Positions 35,406 to 45,559 of a stretch of 64,000 bases of DNA are shown piece after piece. The notes below the pieces were generated by a model. It was not told where the DNA came from. It did not search any database and saw only the letters and a list, made by a program, of their open reading frames with translations. A program made the position numbers and the translations under genes. How positions within the stretch are numbered: position 1 is the stretch's first letter; the number at the start of each line of letters is the position of its first letter. Source of the stretch: Caprella mutica (taxonomy: Eukaryota > Arthropoda > Malacostraca > Amphipoda > Caprellidae); NCBI GenBank assembly GCA_947561585.1, contig CANNZV010001459.1:89328-153327 (forward strand), written 5' to 3'.

Positions 35406-37420
35406 TAGTTCTGTTGCTACTGCTGGTGGGCTTAATAGGTATCTTTCTGAATGGAACAAAATTACATCCAATAATTTCATATTGAGAATTATATCAGAAG
35501 GTTACAAGATTCAGTTTATAGAAAATCCTAGTTTACCTACTCAAGAATTCAATTCAAAAAAAAAATAGATTCTCACATCCTGCCATTCATGAACAAATCC
35601 TTAATTTTTTATCATCAGGTGCAATTTCAAAAGTTACATTCTCTCCTGACCTAATATTATCAAGGGTTTTCACTGTTAAAAAATCAAATGGCAAAGATAG
35701 GATGATTATTGATCTTTCTAAATTGAATACTCAAATCTCTAAAGTATCTTTTAAAATGGAATCTCATGCAAAGCTAATTGAATTGATTGAAAATAATGAC
35801 TTCATGGCATCAATAGATTTGGCTGATGCATTTTTTCATATTTCACTTCATCCTTCCCATAGGAAGTATGTTGCCTTCGAATGGGAAGGTAACTTCTATC
35901 ATTTCAATGTCTTACCATTTGGTCTTACTAGCTCCCCTAGAATATTTTCTAAAGTCCTTAAACCTGTGATCATTTTTCTTAGAGCTCAAGGAATGAAGAT
36001 TTCTTTTTATTTGGATGATATTTTCATTTCAAATTCTTCATCGGTTAAATTGAAAGGTGACATTAGTCTTACCATTAAACTGTTAACCTCACATGGGTTC
36101 TCACCAAATTTCCAGAAATCTAATCTATGTCCCTCTAGAACTATGGATCATTTAGGCTTTTCTTGGAACTCTATAGACATGTCTGTTTCTGTACCGCCTG
36201 AGAAACTAGAAAAAGTTAAGCAACAAGCACAGAATGTTTTGAATGACTCTCCTTCCATCAGAGAAGTTTCTTCTCTTCTGGGTAGATTAGTAAGTCTAAA
36301 ATCTGGTTTTCCTTATGCTCCTTTATATTATCGTAATCTTCAATTTCAATTAGCTAAGGCTGTGAAACCAGATACGAAATGGGATAGTAAACTTAAACTT
36401 AACTCTAATTCTATAAAGGATATTATCTGGTGGACCTCTTGTTCTTTTCCTTTAATTCCTTATTCAATTAAGCCATTTAAAGAAGATTTGATTCTGCATA
36501 CTGATGCTTCTAATTCAGGCTGGGGTGGCCAACTTAGCTCTGGCTCAGCTACCTCAGGCACCTGGTCTGACGAGGAATCATTACAGCATATCAACTTTTT
36601 AGAGCTGAAAGCTGTCTTACTTTGCATACAATCATTTATTTCTGAATTGAGAGGTTCATCTTTAAAGATATTTTCTGATAACACTACAACTGTATATTAT
36701 ATCAATAAAATGGGAGGAACTCATTCTAAAATACTCTGTTTGCTGTCATTAGATCTTTGGTATTTCTTGTTAAAGCACAATATAAGGTGTATAGCCGTTC
36801 ATATTCCGGGAAAAAGTAATACAATTGCTGATGCTCACTCTCGGAATACACTAGATAGACATGATTATGGAATCAGTTGTGAAGCTTTCAACTTTATTTG
36901 CCAAAGTATCCCTTTCATGCCAATATTTGATTTATTTGCTTCCAGGCTAAATCATAAACTTCCTAACTACGCCTCTAAATTCTTAGACCCATTCTCTTCT
37001 AAAGTTGATGCATTCTCTTTCTCTTGGGAAAATGGTTACTATATGTTTCCTCCAATCCCTCTGATTTCTAGAACCATACAAAAATTCCAAACTGATAACC
37101 TTGACAATTCAATTCTGATTACTCCAGCTTGGCCAGGTCTATTATGCCTTCCTATTATTCTCTCCTCTTTGTTTTTCAATCCTATATTCATTCATTCATC
37201 TTACCTCGTAGGTCAACCTCCAACCCGCCACAGATTTCATCTAATGGGTTGGCCTATCTCCACCAATGCTCTAAAGGTAGAGGCCTATCAGACGCAACTT
37301 ACAGAGCAATGTCTTCCAGTGTCCAAAAGTCAACATTGGCAACATATGGAAGATTCTGGTCAAAATTTTTTAAATTTGTTGCAACAGAGAGGTCACAAAA
37401 TAATTTCTCTGCTGCCTTAG
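35191..37420 (+). CDS. pol: DIRS reverse transcriptase / RNase H (with methyltransferase-like tail)
   Basis: An N-terminal piece (35191-35568, overlapping gag) ends in SEWNKITSNNFILRI and a stop created at an A10 run (35556-35565). One base fewer would join it to the frame that holds the main ORF from 35702. RT blocks: MIIDLSKLN, SIDLADAFFHI, VLPFGLTSSP and the catalytic FYLDDIFIS. RNase H follows: LHTDASNSGWGG, FLELKAV, FSDNTTTVYYI and SNTIADAHSR. The last part (FDLFASRLNHKLPNY ... DAFSFSW ... MFPPIPLI) corresponds to the segment compared in this class with Dam-like adenine methyltransferases; the NPPY-type motif reads FPPI. It copies element RNA into DNA. It overlaps the recombinase ORF by about 290 bp. 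Confidence 0.9.
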
Positions 37421-38232
37421 TTTGCGATTTTCTTTTAAATTTGTTTAATAATGGAACTAGCACTAGTTCACTGGTTATAGCAAAGAGTGCTTTAAATTTC
37501 TTTTCATTAAATTCTTTAAGTTCTGAAGAGTTAATATTTTCTCGTTTGTTTAAATTTTTTTATAAGAGTAGACCTCTTCGTCCTAGGTATTTTACCTACT
37601 GGCCTGTTTCTAAATTGTTAATGTTCCTTGCTAAGTGGCACCCAATAAAAAATTTATCTCTCAAACAATTAACCTTAAAAACTCTTGCTCTGATTGCTCT
37701 CTCATCATCTGATAGAGGTCAAACTCTCCATCTCATGAATATTGAAAATACTCTCATTTGTGATGATGGCATTACTTTCATTATCTTTGATAGACTTAAG
37801 AACTCAAGGAAGGTTGTCAAACCCAAAGAGGTAAAATGTGTAACTACTAATGATCCTTCCTTGAATGTTGCGGACTATGTTACAGCTTATATGAACAAGA
37901 CCCTGAATCTGAGAATAAAGGAGATTAATAAGGGAAATCCAAAACCTACCCAATTATTTCTCTCATGGGCAACAGAAAAGTCTGTCACAAAACAAACCCT
38001 TTCTCGCTGGCTGAAAACTGTTCTTGGGCTTGCTGGTATTGATACCAAACAGTTCTCCGCTCACTCATACAGAGGTGCTGGTTTATCTGCTGCTCAGTCT
38101 AAAGGCGTTCCCATTGACAAAATTATTACTCATGGTGATTGGAAAGATGTGACGACTTTCAAAACTCATTATTCAGCCCCTTGTGAAACTTCTACCATTG
38201 GGCAGATTATACTGAATCACTTTAATAAATAA
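37129..38232 (+). CDS. DIRS tyrosine recombinase
   Basis: A 367-codon frame overlapping the end of the RT ORF in another phase; the true start may be downstream of the ATG at 37129. An N-terminal SAM-like helical part (YGRFWSKFFKFV, then SALNFF) is followed by the catalytic domain: SSSDRGQTLHLMNI with the first Arg, then AHSYRGAG (His-x-x-Arg), HGDWK and the nucleophile region FKTHYS. These are the R-H-R-(H/W)-Y residues of the family. The enzyme integrates the circular DNA by strand exchange instead of using an integrase. No frameshift was seen. Confidence 0.92.
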   Translation: MARSIMPSYYSLLFVFQSYIHSFILPRRSTSNPPQISSNGLAYLHQCSKGRGLSDATYRAMSSSVQKSTLATYGRFWSKFFKFVATERSQNNFSAALVCDFLLNLFNNGTSTSSLVIAKSALNFFSLNSLSSEELIFSRLFKFFYKSRPLRPRYFTYWPVSKLLMFLAKWHPIKNLSLKQLTLKTLALIALSSSDRGQTLHLMNIENTLICDDGITFIIFDRLKNSRKVVKPKEVKCVTTNDPSLNVADYVTAYMNKTLNLRIKEINKGNPKPTQLFLSWATEKSVTKQTLSRWLKTVLGLAGIDTKQFSAHSYRGAGLSAAQSKGVPIDKIITHGDWKDVTTFKTHYSAPCETSTIGQIILNHFNK

Positions 38233-38370
38233 TATGAGTTGAGTTTAATCTGGTTCTTAGGGTTTTTCTTCCTTGCCATATTGTTCTGAATCTAAAAATA
38301 TTTGTGGGTTTGAACTTATATTTTTTTTTTTAATTATACCTTGTTATTATTGATATTCAGCTTTTCAGTC

Positions 38371-38480
38371 TTAGCTGCATCAGCTACGCTAGTGTTATTA
38401 AATTGTAAGTTATGCTAGGGTTAGGTACTAACCTGTTCTGAAGCATAACATCAATTTGAAGACACAGCGTAGCTGATGAG
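38371..38480 (+). repeat. DIRS internal complementary region
   Basis: TTAGCTGCATCAGCTACGCT and the next 12 bases complement the left terminus (33372-33402). The following part up to about 38480 complements the right terminal extension 38640-38717. Its midpoint therefore spells the joined ends of the element. Confidence 0.85.
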
Positions 38481-38527
38481 ATGCTTCCTCTCCCACCTCC
38501 CAATATCAATTATTTTTCTTGGGAAAA

Positions 38528-38717
38528 TAAGACTGACAATGTATCATATATTCTGCTAACCATACATTCCTATAATATTTTATTTTATTATAGGTAATAG
38601 GCGACGACCATCTGACTGCACTGAAGTGGTCATTAGCTGCATCAGCTACGCTGTGTCTTCAAATTGATGTTATGCTTCAGAACAGGTTAGTACCTAACCC
38701 TAGCATAACTTACAATT
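38528..38717 (+). repeat. DIRS right inverted terminal repeat and extension
   Basis: 38528-38652 is the exact complement of the left repeat. 38653-38717 is the terminal extension represented in the internal complementary region, ending TACAATT. Confidence 0.88.
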
Positions 38718-39161
38718 ATTCTTCATCCAAATTTCATTTAATAATTTAGGTAGCCTCCTACCTATTATATTATTCTGAAAATAATATAATTTGGTACAGT
38801 TGATGATCATATACCAATATCGATCACATGAACAATAAAACTGTCAGATTTACATTACTAATAATTGCTCTTATAACTACAAAGCTACTTGGTTAATTAT
38901 TTTGCTGTTATTGTAGTCTCCTTTTTCAAAATAAAAATATGATGTTGGTAGCCCTGTTGGGTGTTGGCAGCCTGATTGCTCTGACGTTGCAAATTCCCGC
39001 CCGCTAAAGTTCTCCAGGAAACCACAAACCAGGATTGAGGAATCCTGATTCCTGACTAAGAATGGTGCAAGGACATAGTTTTTTAACTAGGTAATCTTAG
39101 ATCAATCATCTAATTATTTAACTGTTTGAGAGAATCTTCTGACCTACTTTTAGTGTGATTT

Positions 39162-39192
39162 ATGCTTATGGAAGAAGAAACTGTTGTTAACG
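39162..39192 (+). other. Candidate first coding exon (unassigned gene)
   Basis: ATGCTTATGGAAGAAGAAAC opens a short frame that ends at a strong donor, AACG|GTAAGT. The region before it (38940-39010) is locally less AT-rich. The only support is the splice signal and the phase match with 40500-40690, so this is tentative. Confidence 0.25.
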
Positions 39193-40499
39193 GTAAGTTT
39201 ACTTAAGTTGTTTTTAGCATCTAGGTAGCAAGATATTACTTCAAGCTATCTAAGTATCTTTTATAGATAGGTACCTACTAACTAGATATCAATTTTATTG
39301 AATTCACAGCAGAATATTGGTCGGTTAGTAACAGGCACAGTTCATACAACTACAGGCAATTTGGCAAATGCAATAATTTGTTAGATACCTAGGTAGGTAT
39401 TATAAATGATAATTTGAAGCTATGATGTTTACCTTAGAGGCCGCAGTTAGGTACTGTCAGTTAATTACCAATTTACCTAGTGTTCTAAAATTTAACTGCT
39501 TTATACTAACTATATATACCTAGTTAGTTTAATTTCTCTTCTTTTCCTCTAAGTAAAATAGGTAGGTTGGTACCTAGTGGCTAGTGTGGTTCATAAACTC
39601 TCCATCCCTCTCCAAATGTACCTAGGTAGGTACCTACTAAATTTCTCTCCAAAATGATTAAATATTCATAATTCCCCTCCAATAGTCACTGATAGTGTAG
39701 GATAACATGGAGAAAATTATATATTTCTCTTCAATGGTATCTTGGATAGCCTACCAACTAAAATAAATTTTAAATATCAATTGTAATAGCTACCTATCGT
39801 TTTTTCTTATATTACCGAAGATATGAAACTGACCGATAATTCGTAATTTACCCTAGGTTAGTTAAAAAAGCCAATTAATTGGCTTAGATTTCAATTTTCA
39901 TTTCAAAATGTCAAAACTCAGATAGGTACCTAGGTATGTCTAATTGGCTTAATATTTCGAATTAATTCCTATATTCCCATGTTTATTTTGGCTTGAAATC
40001 TTAAAATATGAGCCAAATTGGTTTTGCTCAGATTTTTTATGAAATTTTGGCTCTAAAGTTGGCTTACACCTTTCCAGCTTCTGAAACATAGCCTAGTACC
40101 TACCAAATTATCGGTTACCATTAATTAATTTAATTTAGCTGAGGGAGATTCTGAATCTGCTACTGAGAGTACCTACCTAACAGGCTAACTCTCTCAACTT
40201 AAAATCTCTGCGAGTCAGAAGACACATTATGCAAAGTGGCCACTAAGTTACAAACTCGCCAATATGTTATAATATTGGCGAGTAATGACATAGGCATACT
40301 TGAGTACCTAGCAATTCCTATGTGTGCAACTTTCATTTTTTAATTTGAATTTCATCCTTGGTCCTATTTGCTGACTATGCTACCTATAAGGCTTTGGTAA
40401 GGTTACCAATAAAAGTGATAATTCAAATTGTTAAAATAAGAAACACCCCCTCAGCCTGGCTCTGCAGTTGTAACTGCTGCTAAACTGCATTTTTTCCAG
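39193..40499. other. Non-coding, possible intron; rich in GTACCTAGGTAGGTA words
   Basis: TAGGTACCTAGGTAGGTACC-like microsatellite fragments recur (39240-39660, 39925). An isolated end of the 8943-type MITE family lies at 39790-39862. A perfect 11-bp hairpin CTCGCCAATAT/ATATTGGCGAG sits at 40256-40283. Confidence 0.4.
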
Positions 40500-40690
40500 G
40501 TAACAATAAAGCATGGCTTGCTTGTTATTTTCCTGAAGAGTTTGACAAAAATTTTGAGCCCTTAATTGCTTATTATTTTCTCCTATGCTGCTATGTTATT
40601 TTGGAGAGAAATCATAATAATTTGATTTTTTGGAAAGGAATTAAATCTTACTTAGAGAACAATAGATATTCTATTGTTCTTGATCCATGA
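40500..40690 (+). other. Candidate second exon (unassigned gene)
   Basis: Acceptor TTTTTTCCAG| at 40499. Joined in phase 1 to the first exon it reads KAWLACYFPEEFDKNFEPL and then runs to a stop at 40690. I do not recognise the protein. The lack of a clear donor before the stop leaves its link to later pieces open. Confidence 0.25.
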
Positions 40691-41033
40691 TATTTCACTT
40701 GGCCATTTGTTTCTCTAATTCTTTAAAAAAAAAGATAATTTTATGCCAGAGATTCAAATTAATACAAATATTTTACAAAATAACCATTCTGAGCATACTC
40801 CAGAAACTTGTTGAGTGTTCACAGTTACTCTTTTTTCTAAATTTTCTTGTAAATGTTAATACATTTCAATGGTTTATTAATTAATGATACATTGCAATTC
40901 ATTCAAAGCTAAATTAAAATTACTATTCATTTATTGAATAGCTAGATACAAATAAATTTTGAATCTCATGCTATTGGTATGGAAATAGTTATGACAATTT
41001 TATGTAGTTTAATTCAAAATATTTTCCTTACAG

Positions 41034-41161
41034 TGATTCAAGTTGTGAATGGTGGTAGCTACAATGAGGATATTGCCCAGTTAAGAACTAATGTTGCCAA
41101 ATTGGAAAAATGGATGGTTCATCCAACATCTTCATACCTCCCAACCCTGTGGAAGAGTTAG
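41034..41161 (+). other. Candidate exon with coiled-coil-like segment (unassigned)
   Basis: Follows TTTTCCTTACAG| and reads NEDIAQLRTNVAKLEKWM before stopping at 41161. The leucine/valine spacing is compatible with a short coiled coil. No family recognised. Confidence 0.2.
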
Positions 41162-41981
41162 ACAGTTTGTCTAAAAACAGCTCTCTGGTACTTATTAGTT
41201 ATTAATTAATAACAATTTGGATTCCATGAAGTAGCTACTAACATAAATATTATCTGAGAATGAGATAATCATACCATTCATCTTTTTCAGATCTCTATTC
41301 TCAATCTTATTCCTCTTAAAGTCAGGGGTCACTGCAGATCATTGAGAGACAACTGGTGGAAAAAATAATGGCTGAAACACTAGCCTTCCAATTCTTTCTG
41401 ACTGGGTTTGGAATATGGAGAATTTCCTGTAATGAATTAATCTTCAGAGATCATAAGATCTCTAAATTTGTGTTAAGTTAGTATTAATGATTGTAAAAAT
41501 GTTACCAACTTATTTGTCCATCTAAAGAATGCGATTGTTCATACATTTTACACAACTCATATCAGTAATAAAAAGTTTTTTAAATCATGTATTGCACTTT
41601 CCAGATACTGTCAAATCTACACACATATGCATCTCCTAAAGAAGAAAAAAATTCTCCCAATCATGTGTTTATGATTGGGAAGGAAGCAGGAAGAAGAATT
41701 TGTAGCTACACTACAATGTAAGTTCTCGAATGAAATAATTTTTATTGAGAACTAAAAACGAATTGAAATTTTGCTCATATAGGCCTTATACCTAATCTAT
41801 AAAATTTTCATAATACACATAATATATAAATACACAAGAAATTTTTCTTGCCAGCTATGTAACACAACAATTTCAAAATGATTACAAACTATGACATTTC
41901 TTGTAATTAGTGAAATTAATTGAACATATTCTTGTATTGAAATATTGTTTTTCATGTCATTCTTATTTCAGCTTCTTCTCT
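41162..41981. other. Unassigned AT-rich spacer
   Basis: One further acceptor-like TCTTTTTCAG lies at 41290, but no sustained frame follows. Confidence 0.35.
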
Positions 41982-43471
41982 TGTTCCTGAATCTGCAATT
42001 CACTCTGGTGCTGTCACTGCAGTTCACTCTGGTGCTGTGACTGTAATTCACTGTGGTGCTGTGACTGCAATTCACGCTGGTGCTGTCACTGCAATTCACT
42101 GTGGTGCTATGACTGCAATTCACTCTGGTGCTGTCACTGCAGTTCACTCGGGTGCTGTGACTGCAATTCACTCTGGTGCTATGACTGCAATTCACTCTGG
42201 TGCTATGACTGCAATTCACTCTGGTGCTGTCACTGCAATTCACTCTGGTGCTGTCACTGCAATTCACTCTGGTGCTGTCACTGCAATTCACTCTGGGTGC
42301 TGTCACTGCAATTCACTCTGGTGCTATGACTGCAATTCACTCTGGTGCTGTGACTGCAATTCACCCTGGTGCTATGACTGCAATTCACTCTGGTGCTATG
42401 ACTGCAATTCACCCTGGTGCTGTGACTGCAATTCACCCTGGTGCTATGACTGCAATTCACTCTGGTGCTATGACTGCAATTCACTCTGGTGCTGTCACTG
42501 CAATTCACTGTGGTGCTGTGACTGCAATTCACTGTGGTGCTGTGACTGCAATTCACTCTGGTGCTGTCACTGCAATTCACTGTGGTGCTATGACTGCAAT
42601 TCACTCTGGTGCTATGACTGCAATTCACTCTGGTGCTGTCACTGCAATTCACTCTGGTGCTGTCACTGCAATTCACTCTGGTGCTGTCACTGCAATTCAC
42701 TGTGGTGCTGTGACTGCAATTCACTGTGGTGCTGTCACTGCAATTCACTCTGGTGCTGTCACTGCAATTCACTCTGGTGCTGTCACTGCAATTCACTCTG
42801 GTGCTGTCACTGCAATTCACCCTGGTGCTGTCACTGCAATTCACTCTGGTGCTGTCACTGCAATTCACTCTGGTGCTGTCACTGCAATTCACTCTGGTGC
42901 TGTCACTGCAATTCACTCTGGTGCTGTCACTGCAATTCACTCTGGTGCTGTCACTGCAATTCACTCTGGTGCTGTCACTGCAATTCACTGTGGTGCTGTC
43001 ACTGCAGTTCACTCTGGTGCTGTCACTGCAATTCACTCTGGTGCTGTCACTGCAATTCACTGTGGTGCTGTGACTGCAATTCACTGTGGTGCTGTCACTG
43101 CAGTTCACTCTGGTGCTGTCACTGCAATTCACTCTGGTGCTGTCACTGCAATTCACTCTGGTGCTGTCACTGCAATTCACTGTGGTGCTGTCACTGCAAT
43201 TCACTGTGGTGCTGTCACTGCAATTCACTGTGGTGCTGTGACTGCAATTCACTCTGGTGCTGTGACTGCAATTCACTCTGGTGCTATGACTGCAATTCAC
43301 TCTGGTGCTATGACTGCAATTCACTCTGGTGCTGTCACTGCAATTCACTCTGGTGCTGTCACTGCAATTCACTCTGGTGCTGTCACTGCAATTCACTCTG
43401 GTGCTGTCACTGCAATTCACCCTGTTACTGTGGATACCATGATGGTATCGTTCCATCTCTGTTTTAAATAG
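41982..43471 (+). repeat. 24-bp codon-periodic minisatellite, about 59 copies, possibly exonic
   Basis: Unit CACTCTGGTGCTGTCACTGC plus AATT. The start follows TTCTTATTTCAG|CTTCTTCTCTTG, which looks like a splice acceptor, and the frame in phase with it reads octapeptides AIHSGAVT with V/M, S/C/P and V/I changes. A single extra G at about 42296 moves that frame into CNSLWCCH octapeptides, while another frame takes over AIHSGAVT up to a stop at 43471. All frames on both strands are open because 24 is a multiple of three, so coding is unproven. Confidence 0.9.
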
Positions 43472-43768
43472 CTAGTTACCTCGAGGGGCATGATAGATAT
43501 CTTGTAGTCCATGTAGATAGCTAACTTACTTTTCTCCTAGGATTCTTTACATTTCTACCTACCGTGTTTTTCTGAAGTGATATAACAGGTTGAAATTAAG
43601 TTTAATACTATAGGTTGTTAGTAGGCTTTTTCAATCTCATGTGGACTACCTGTACCATTTTTATTTGGTTGACAGCAGGGGTCTGATTATCAGTCTAGGG
43701 GTTTGAAATTGAAAATATATTTGCCGGTCCCCCATCATTGTCACGATGCTACCTCTAGTTAGACCTCT
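43472..43768. other. Unassigned spacer between two minisatellites
   Basis: No structure recognised. Confidence 0.35.
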
Positions 43769-44437
43769 TTGTTATATTGTAGGTTTTGTTTAGTTTGTCG
43801 TCTCTTATCTTTAGCTTTCCTATGTATCATTTCTCAATTTCTTCATCTTTCCTCTTACTTCTGCCTTGCTATGTCGATGGGTAAACAGACTGACTGTGTA
43901 GGTCTCTTGTCCATGGGTAAGCAGACTGACTGTGTAGGTCTCTTGTCCATGGGTAAGCAGACTGACTGTGTAGGTCTCTCATCCATGGGTAAGCAGACTG
44001 ACTGTGTAGGTCTCTTATCCATGGGTAAGCAGACTGACTGTGTAGGTCTCTCATTCATGGGTAAGCAGACTGACTGTGTAGATCTCTTATCCATGGGTAA
44101 GCAGACTGACTGTGTAGGTCTCTTATCCATGGGTAAGCAGACTGACTGTGTAGGTCTCTTATCCATGGGTAAGCAGACTGACTGTGTAGGTCTCTTATCC
44201 ATGGGTGAGCAGACTGACTGTTTAGGTCTCTTATCCATGGGTGAGCAGACTGACTGTTTAGGTCTCTTATCCATGGGTGAGCAGACTGACTGTGTAGGTC
44301 TCTTATCCATGGGTAAGCAGACTGACTGTGTAGGTCTCTTATCCATGGGTAAGCAGACTGACTGTGTTGGTCTTAAGTCTAACCCATGGATGTCTATTTT
44401 TGTGGCATTTCATAATACATCTATTCCCTATAATTAG
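43769..44437 (+). repeat. 36-bp minisatellite in a 222-codon frame with hydrophobic start
   Basis: About 14 units (43877-44380) read MGKQTDCVGLLS dodecapeptides; changes include K to E, V to L and L to S. The frame starts with MLYCRFCLVCRLLSLAFLCI, which resembles a signal peptide. However, the same pyrimidine-rich DNA (43795-43870) also resembles an intron 3' end. It stops at 44437 after a unique tail. It could be a secreted repeat protein or, more likely in this setting, a repeat artefact. Confidence 0.85.
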
Positions 44438-44540
44438 CAGCTATTTTTCATGTGTTAAATATATCTTTGTAAATATTATTTCACAGCTTTTAATATCATC
44501 TTAATGAATAATACTTTATATATTTTCATTTAATCCAATA

Positions 44541-44880
44541 CCCAACCAAAGAAATATTAAGGTTGGCAGAAAAGCCATTATGGTCGGGCTGCCGTACCCA
44601 ATATGGTTGGCAATATAGGTGCCAAAAGTCCGCTTTGCCGACCATAATTATGGTTGGTTAGCCAACTATAATTATGGTTGGTGAGCCAACCATACACCGC
44701 CTATGTATGTATAGGCGGAGTATGGTTGGCTCGTCACTCATATATAGGCGGCGTATGGTTGGCTTACCAACCGTAATTATGGTTGGCAAAGCGGACTTTT
44801 GGCACCTATATTGGCAACCTTATTGGATGCGGCAGCCCGACCATAATGGCTTTTCTGCCAACCTTAATTTTCTGATTGGG
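44541..44880. mobile_element. 340-bp palindromic MITE, CCCAATCAG type
   Basis: Ends CCCAACCAAAGAAATATTAA (left) and, on the opposite strand, CCCAATCAGAAAATTAAGG (right). Beyond them AGGTTGGCAGAAAAGCCATT and its complement continue, so nearly the whole element folds into one hairpin centred near 44710. The related, more decayed copy is at 32080. Confidence 0.75.
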
Positions 44881-44999
44881 AATTGTCTTGGGGCCCAATC
44901 GTTCGGGGTCCAATTGTCATGGAGCCCAATTTTCGGTTCATGAAATAATGTATGGATATGTTTGTTGCTAAAGCAAACCGTTAATATTAAAAATGATAT

Positions 45000-45476
45000 T
45001 CTATCGTCACAACTACAGAAAAAATATATCTAAATTAATTTTTTTAAGATAAATTGTAATCAATATCTCTTAAATAAATAGGAAAACCTGATTCCCATTT
45101 ACTGATGCAATTACGCTTAGCTGATCATATTTTCAATGAGGTGTAGCGTTTACAGTTATGTTGTTGTTCAAACTATAAGTAGATACCCAAATACGTAATT
45201 TGAGAATTAACATAAATTTAAATTAAAGAAAAATATGCATAACAATAAAATAATAAATTAATACAATTACCCACATATTAAATGTTTTATAGTAATTGTA
45301 TGATATACATTTGAAAATTATATCACATTCTATTACTAAAATCCAATCATTTAAAATAAACTAATAGCACAGATTCGTACAAACAAGTTACCCTAATCCA
45401 GCGAAAATAAAGTAAGGTCGGCATAATTAAAATTTGCAAAAAGTTTATTTAAGTTTATCAATTTAATTTTATAATG
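45000..45476. other. AT-rich interior of the outer element
   Basis: No coding or repeat pattern seen. Confidence 0.35.
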
Positions 45477-45543
45477 TACCACGCGATGAATTTACCATGC
45501 GATGAATTTACGGCGATGAATTCACCGGCGATGAATTTACCGG
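45477..45543. repeat. Right terminal array, GCGATGAATTTAC units
   Basis: Four units, the complement of the left array unit at 30666-30893. Confidence 0.95.
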
Positions 45544-45547
45544 ATAC

Positions 45548-45559
45548 CAAGTTGGCAGG
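45548..45559 (+). repeat. 12-bp target-site duplication, right copy
   Basis: CAAGTTGGCAGG, identical to 30647-30658 and directly adjacent to the terminal array. Confidence 0.65.

Larger units (their letters stand above)
33373..38717 (+). mobile_element. Full-length DIRS-type tyrosine-recombinase retrotransposon
   Basis: Inverted terminal repeats at 33383-33507 and 38528-38652 are complementary without a mismatch by eye (125 bp). Between the last ORF and the right repeat is an internal complementary region whose left half complements the extreme left end and whose right half complements the extreme right end. This is the DIRS layout used to make a circular intermediate. Genes in order: gag-like, RT/RNase H, tyrosine recombinase. 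No target duplication is expected for this class. The identical repeats argue for a young insertion. Confidence 0.93.
30997..44942. mobile_element. Inner Foldback-type element with ACAATTGGGC arrays
   Basis: The left array (30997-31125) has GACAATTGGGC, AAATTGGGCC and similar units. The right array (44881-44942) has their complements (GGCCCAATCG, GTCCAATTGTC). The edges are bordered by AAATAATATGG (30986-30996) and AAATAATGTATGG (44943-44955), a possible 11-bp target duplication with a 2-base change. If real, this 13.9-kb element sits inside the short outer element. The left array also contains a few units in the opposite orientation. Confidence 0.5.
30659..45547. mobile_element. Giant (14.9-kb) Foldback-type transposon or nest, outer boundary
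   Basis: The left arm begins ATCAGTGTAAATTCATCGC and the right arm, read on the opposite strand, begins GTATCCGGTAAATTCATCGC. Both continue as tandem GTAAATTCATCGC units, about 14 on the left and 4 on the right. An exact 12-bp direct repeat flanks the whole. Foldback elements of Drosophila have terminal inverted repeats of tandem subrepeats and 9-bp target duplications, so the architecture fits that class. No transposase was recognised inside. The interior contains a second set of inverted arrays, MITEs, a DIRS retrotransposon and an unassigned, partly exon-like region. Confidence 0.6.
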
